NCBI GenBank assembly: GCA_017421145.1
Contig: JAFOTA010000087.1
Coordinates: 1-15,749, forward strand
Reading direction: 5' to 3'
Length of the DNA: 15,749 nt
DNA from: Treponema sp.
GTDB taxonomy: Bacteria; Spirochaetota; Spirochaetia; Treponematales; Treponemataceae
In this document: one piece after another, positions 13,907 to 15,749 of the stretch
How the letters are laid out: every line of letters starts with the position of its first letter
Numbering within the stretch: position 1 is the first letter of the stretch
Position numbers and translations under genes: made by a program
The notes under the pieces: generated by a model
What the model saw: the letters and a program-made list of their open reading frames with translations, nothing else
Told to the model about the DNA's origin: nothing
The model's database searches: none

Positions 13907-15114
13907 CTTTTTTTTCTTAGAAGTTCCGACAAAGTCTGGGTTACGCAAAGCTCATTTAAAAGCGCGCTGACCCTGATTTTGCTTTCTTCAACCCGGCTTT
14001 CATCCATGGAAGGATTTTTCACTGCACGGATCAGAATGTTTTTCGGCGTATGCTCCATGTCAATGAATTCAAGCACGTCCACTGAATATCCGTTCTGTTC
14101 AAGAAGTTCCGCACGCAGGGCATCCGTTGCAAGTGATGAGAGCCGTTCCCTGATCAGACCGTATCTTACAAGCGGCGAAAGGGGACTTTCCGGTTTTATG
14201 CCGTGTTTTTTTTCAAGCTGAAGGTTTATTTCGTGCTGGCAGCATGGTACCGAAAGTATTGCCTTTGCATTGTTTCTCATCGCAAAATCAAGCGCATAAT
14301 CAGTTGCGGTGTCGCAGGCGTGAAGGGTAACTATCATGTCCGGTTTATGGCTGTATGAAAATTCCGCTACGTCACCTACATAAAAATGAAGCCCTTCATA
14401 ACCAAGTTCCGTCGCAAGGTCAGAGCATTTTTTTATAACGTCTGCCTTAAGGTCAAGTCCGGTTATTTCCACGTCAAGATTTTCTATTTCCCTGAGATAG
14501 TGGTAGAGCGCAAACGTGAGGTATGATTTTCCGCATCCGAAATCTGCTATGTGAAGAGGCCTTTCTTTTGAAAACGGATTTTCCTGCGCCCCTTCTTCTT
14601 TTGCAGTCAGCCGTTTTACGTCCGGAATCACGTCGCTTATGAATTCCAGGAATCTGTTTATCTGGCGGAACTTGTCATATTTTTGTGCGATGACGTTTCC
14701 GTCTTTTGTCATGACCCCGAGCTTTACCAAAAACGGTACCGGGATTCCTTCTTTAAGTATATAATTTTTTTTCCTGTTGCTTTTTCCCGTAATTTCAATT
14801 TTGTTTTTCCGCGGTTTCCGAAGCTCCTTTATTTCTCCGTGCCTGTTCGACATTACCGTGATTTCTTCATCTTCGGTTTGCGCCGTCACTGCTTTGAATG
14901 CAGTCCCGGCATAGAGCGAAATAAATTCATCTACTTCTTCCGCGCTCATTTTTTTCTGGAATGCCTGTGTCTGCGTAAAAAACTCGGCTTCATATTCAGA
15001 CTTGGGTTTTATCCCTGCCGCCGGATTTTTCCATATACGGATTTTTATATATTCCTTTCCGAAAATCTCTTTGCATTTTCCTGCCGGTTTTGAAAACGTT
15101 GCACTAAGAATCAT
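13903..15114 (-). CDS. Class I SAM-dependent methyltransferase (Methyltransf_32-like)
   Basis: The 403-residue protein has an N-terminal region of about 180 residues, rich in lysine around 98-120 (RKPRKNKIEITGKSNRKK), that could bind RNA. A Rossmann methyltransferase domain follows. The SAM-binding loop is ADFGCGKSYLTFAL (G193-C-G195), the acidic end of the second strand is GLDLK (D221), and further motifs are VTLHACDTATDYAL (about 262-275) and SVPCCQHEI (288-296). The paired cysteines and HACDTATD are typical of the Methyltransf_32 (PF13679) group; its substrate is unknown to me, with RNA or protein modification plausible. The ATG at 15114 has no ribosome-binding site and follows a promoter at exact leaderless distance. 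Confidence 0.85.
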   Translation of the reverse strand: MILSATFSKPAGKCKEIFGKEYIKIRIWKNPAAGIKPKSEYEAEFFTQTQAFQKKMSAEEVDEFISLYAGTAFKAVTAQTEDEEITVMSNRHGEIKELRKPRKNKIEITGKSNRKKNYILKEGIPVPFLVKLGVMTKDGNVIAQKYDKFRQINRFLEFISDVIPDVKRLTAKEEGAQENPFSKERPLHIADFGCGKSYLTFALYHYLREIENLDVEITGLDLKADVIKKCSDLATELGYEGLHFYVGDVAEFSYSHKPDMIVTLHACDTATDYALDFAMRNNAKAILSVPCCQHEINLQLEKKHGIKPESPLSPLVRYGLIRERLSSLATDALRAELLEQNGYSVDVLEFIDMEHTPKNILIRAVKNPSMDESRVEESKIRVSALLNELCVTQTLSELLRKKS

Positions 15115-15120
15115 GGTAAG

Positions 15121-15149
15121 AATCTATATATTTTTTTTGATTTTTTCAA
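15121..15149 (-). promoter_or_regulatory. Promoter of the methyltransferase gene, start codon at +1
   Basis: TTGAAA (15144-15149), a 17-base A-rich spacer, and TAGATT (15121-15126), then six bases to the ATG at 15114. Confidence 0.5.
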
Positions 15150-15164
15150 CAGCTGAAATTACAG

Positions 15165-15207
15165 AAAAACAAAATGCCGGGATCCACGATGAACATGAAG
15201 CCCGGCA
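15165..15207 (-). terminator. Terminator of the M16 peptidase-like gene
   Basis: In the minus-strand RNA UGCCGGG (15201-15207) pairs perfectly with CCCGGCA (15175-15181) across a 19-base loop and is followed by UUUUGUUUUU (15165-15174). No T-run follows on the + strand. Confidence 0.8.
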
Positions 15208-15254
15208 CTCGGATAAAATGTATCTCTAAAAATCTAAGCTTTTGGAGACAGCCA

Positions 15255-15749
15255 TCAATAATCTTTGAACATGACCTTGTCTTTGTCTTCCGGTCCTACG
15301 ATTACGAACCAGCGTTCAGGAGATTCGATCCAGTATTTTTGGAACACGCTTCTGATCTGATCCGCAGTGGTATTCCTGAGCTGCTCAATCTGCTTGTCTG
15401 CATGGGAAAGGTTTCCGTAAGCCATAAGGTTCGTGGTCAGTACGGATGCTATGCCCGCCGTGGTTGCCTGTGAACTGTAGGTTGAGTTGATTAATTTGTT
15501 CTTGTAGCTTTCAAGGACGTTTTCAATCGTGTCGAATGAATAGCTTCCTCCCTGATTCGTTCCGTTGACGATCATTCCCAGTGCCATGAGCTGCCTTGCG
15601 TTGTCCATTGCATATGAGAAATCCACGTAGTTCGAGAGGCTGTACAATTCTTCCAGTCCCACCGAAGCTTTCGAGCCGAGAACATATGACATGGGTGTGT
15701 AGCAAACGCCATGGCTTTCACGTACTATGGAGAACATCACGTTTGAATA
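15255..15749 (-). CDS. C-terminal part of an M16-family (insulinase/pitrilysin-like) peptidase-related protein
   Basis: The open frame enters from the right edge and gives the last 164 residues. FSIVRESHGVCYTPMSY is the typical start of a strand pair in the C-terminal M16 homology domain (compare the VRE-x-x-G-x-x-Y pattern). SYSFDTIENVLESYKN and the final helix TTADQIRSVFQKYWIESPERWFVIVGPED are characteristic of the end of M16 proteins. The zinc motif HxxEH lies in the N-terminal domain outside the window, so activity cannot be judged. GTG and ATG codons near 15735-15740 are internal. The gene ends at TGA (15255-15257) before a strong terminator. Confidence 0.82.
   Translation of the reverse strand, partial: YSNVMFSIVRESHGVCYTPMSYVLGSKASVGLEELYSLSNYVDFSYAMDNARQLMALGMIVNGTNQGGSYSFDTIENVLESYKNKLINSTYSSQATTAGIASVLTTNLMAYGNLSHADKQIEQLRNTTADQIRSVFQKYWIESPERWFVIVGPEDKDKVMFKDY

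Noticed and set aside
13906..13918. Run of eight T after the DUF1015 stop, considered as an intrinsic terminator
   Set aside because: The upstream sequence forms only a weak stem (GAAA/TTTC type) and the T-run is coding sequence of the convergent gene.
1..15749. CRISPR array, tRNA, insertion sequence, prophage or toxin-antitoxin system
   Set aside because: No direct-repeat arrays, cloverleaf genes, transposase or phage-like genes were seen on either strand.

Overview
The window looks like an ordinary chromosomal segment of a host-associated spirochaete, most likely a Treponema relative. This rests on the mix of Sec and lipoprotein precursors, a full-length sigma-54 factor, a dPGM-type phosphoglycerate mutase, a ThrH-type phosphatase, and several hypothetical proteins that I read as spirochaete-style but cannot name. 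Base composition is moderate (mid-40s % GC by eye). I see no prophage, insertion sequence, CRISPR array, tRNA or rRNA.

Layout, left to right. A few codons of a + strand gene end at 87. They converge with a minus-strand exported protein with an acidic tail (99-935). A + strand cluster follows: arfB (ribosome rescue), a membrane-anchored unknown, and an acyl-ACP thioesterase (1092-3220), closed by a bidirectional terminator. On the minus strand, reading right to left, an unknown 394-aa protein, thrH, and an alpha/beta hydrolase form a tight cluster (6892 to 4090). gpmA (4026-3280) follows with its own promoter. Also on the minus strand are argC (9376-8303) and a secreted VWA-domain protein (8230-7025), whose ribosome-binding site lies inside a long hairpin. 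Divergent from argC are a TPR-like lipoprotein and a HAD phosphatase (9497-10647), which share a terminator with the convergent rpsU (10920-10714). rpoN (12528-11029) is divergent from a DUF1015 protein (12575-13906). That gene meets a SAM methyltransferase (15114-13903) head-on, with overlapping stop codons. The right edge cuts an M16-type zinc peptidase-like gene.

The most unusual pattern is translational. Five genes (arfB, the TPR lipoprotein, rpoN, DUF1015 and the methyltransferase) lack a Shine-Dalgarno sequence and have a plausible -10 box ending exactly 6 or 7 bases before the start codon. This predicts leaderless mRNAs for the first genes of transcription units. Genes inside clusters, and genes with longer leaders, mostly have clear AGGAG-like sites. 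A second point of interest is the VWA protein, whose domain appears circularly permuted. Metabolically, gpmA, thrH and possibly DUF1015 touch the 3-phosphoglycerate/phosphoserine node, but the link is only suggestive.
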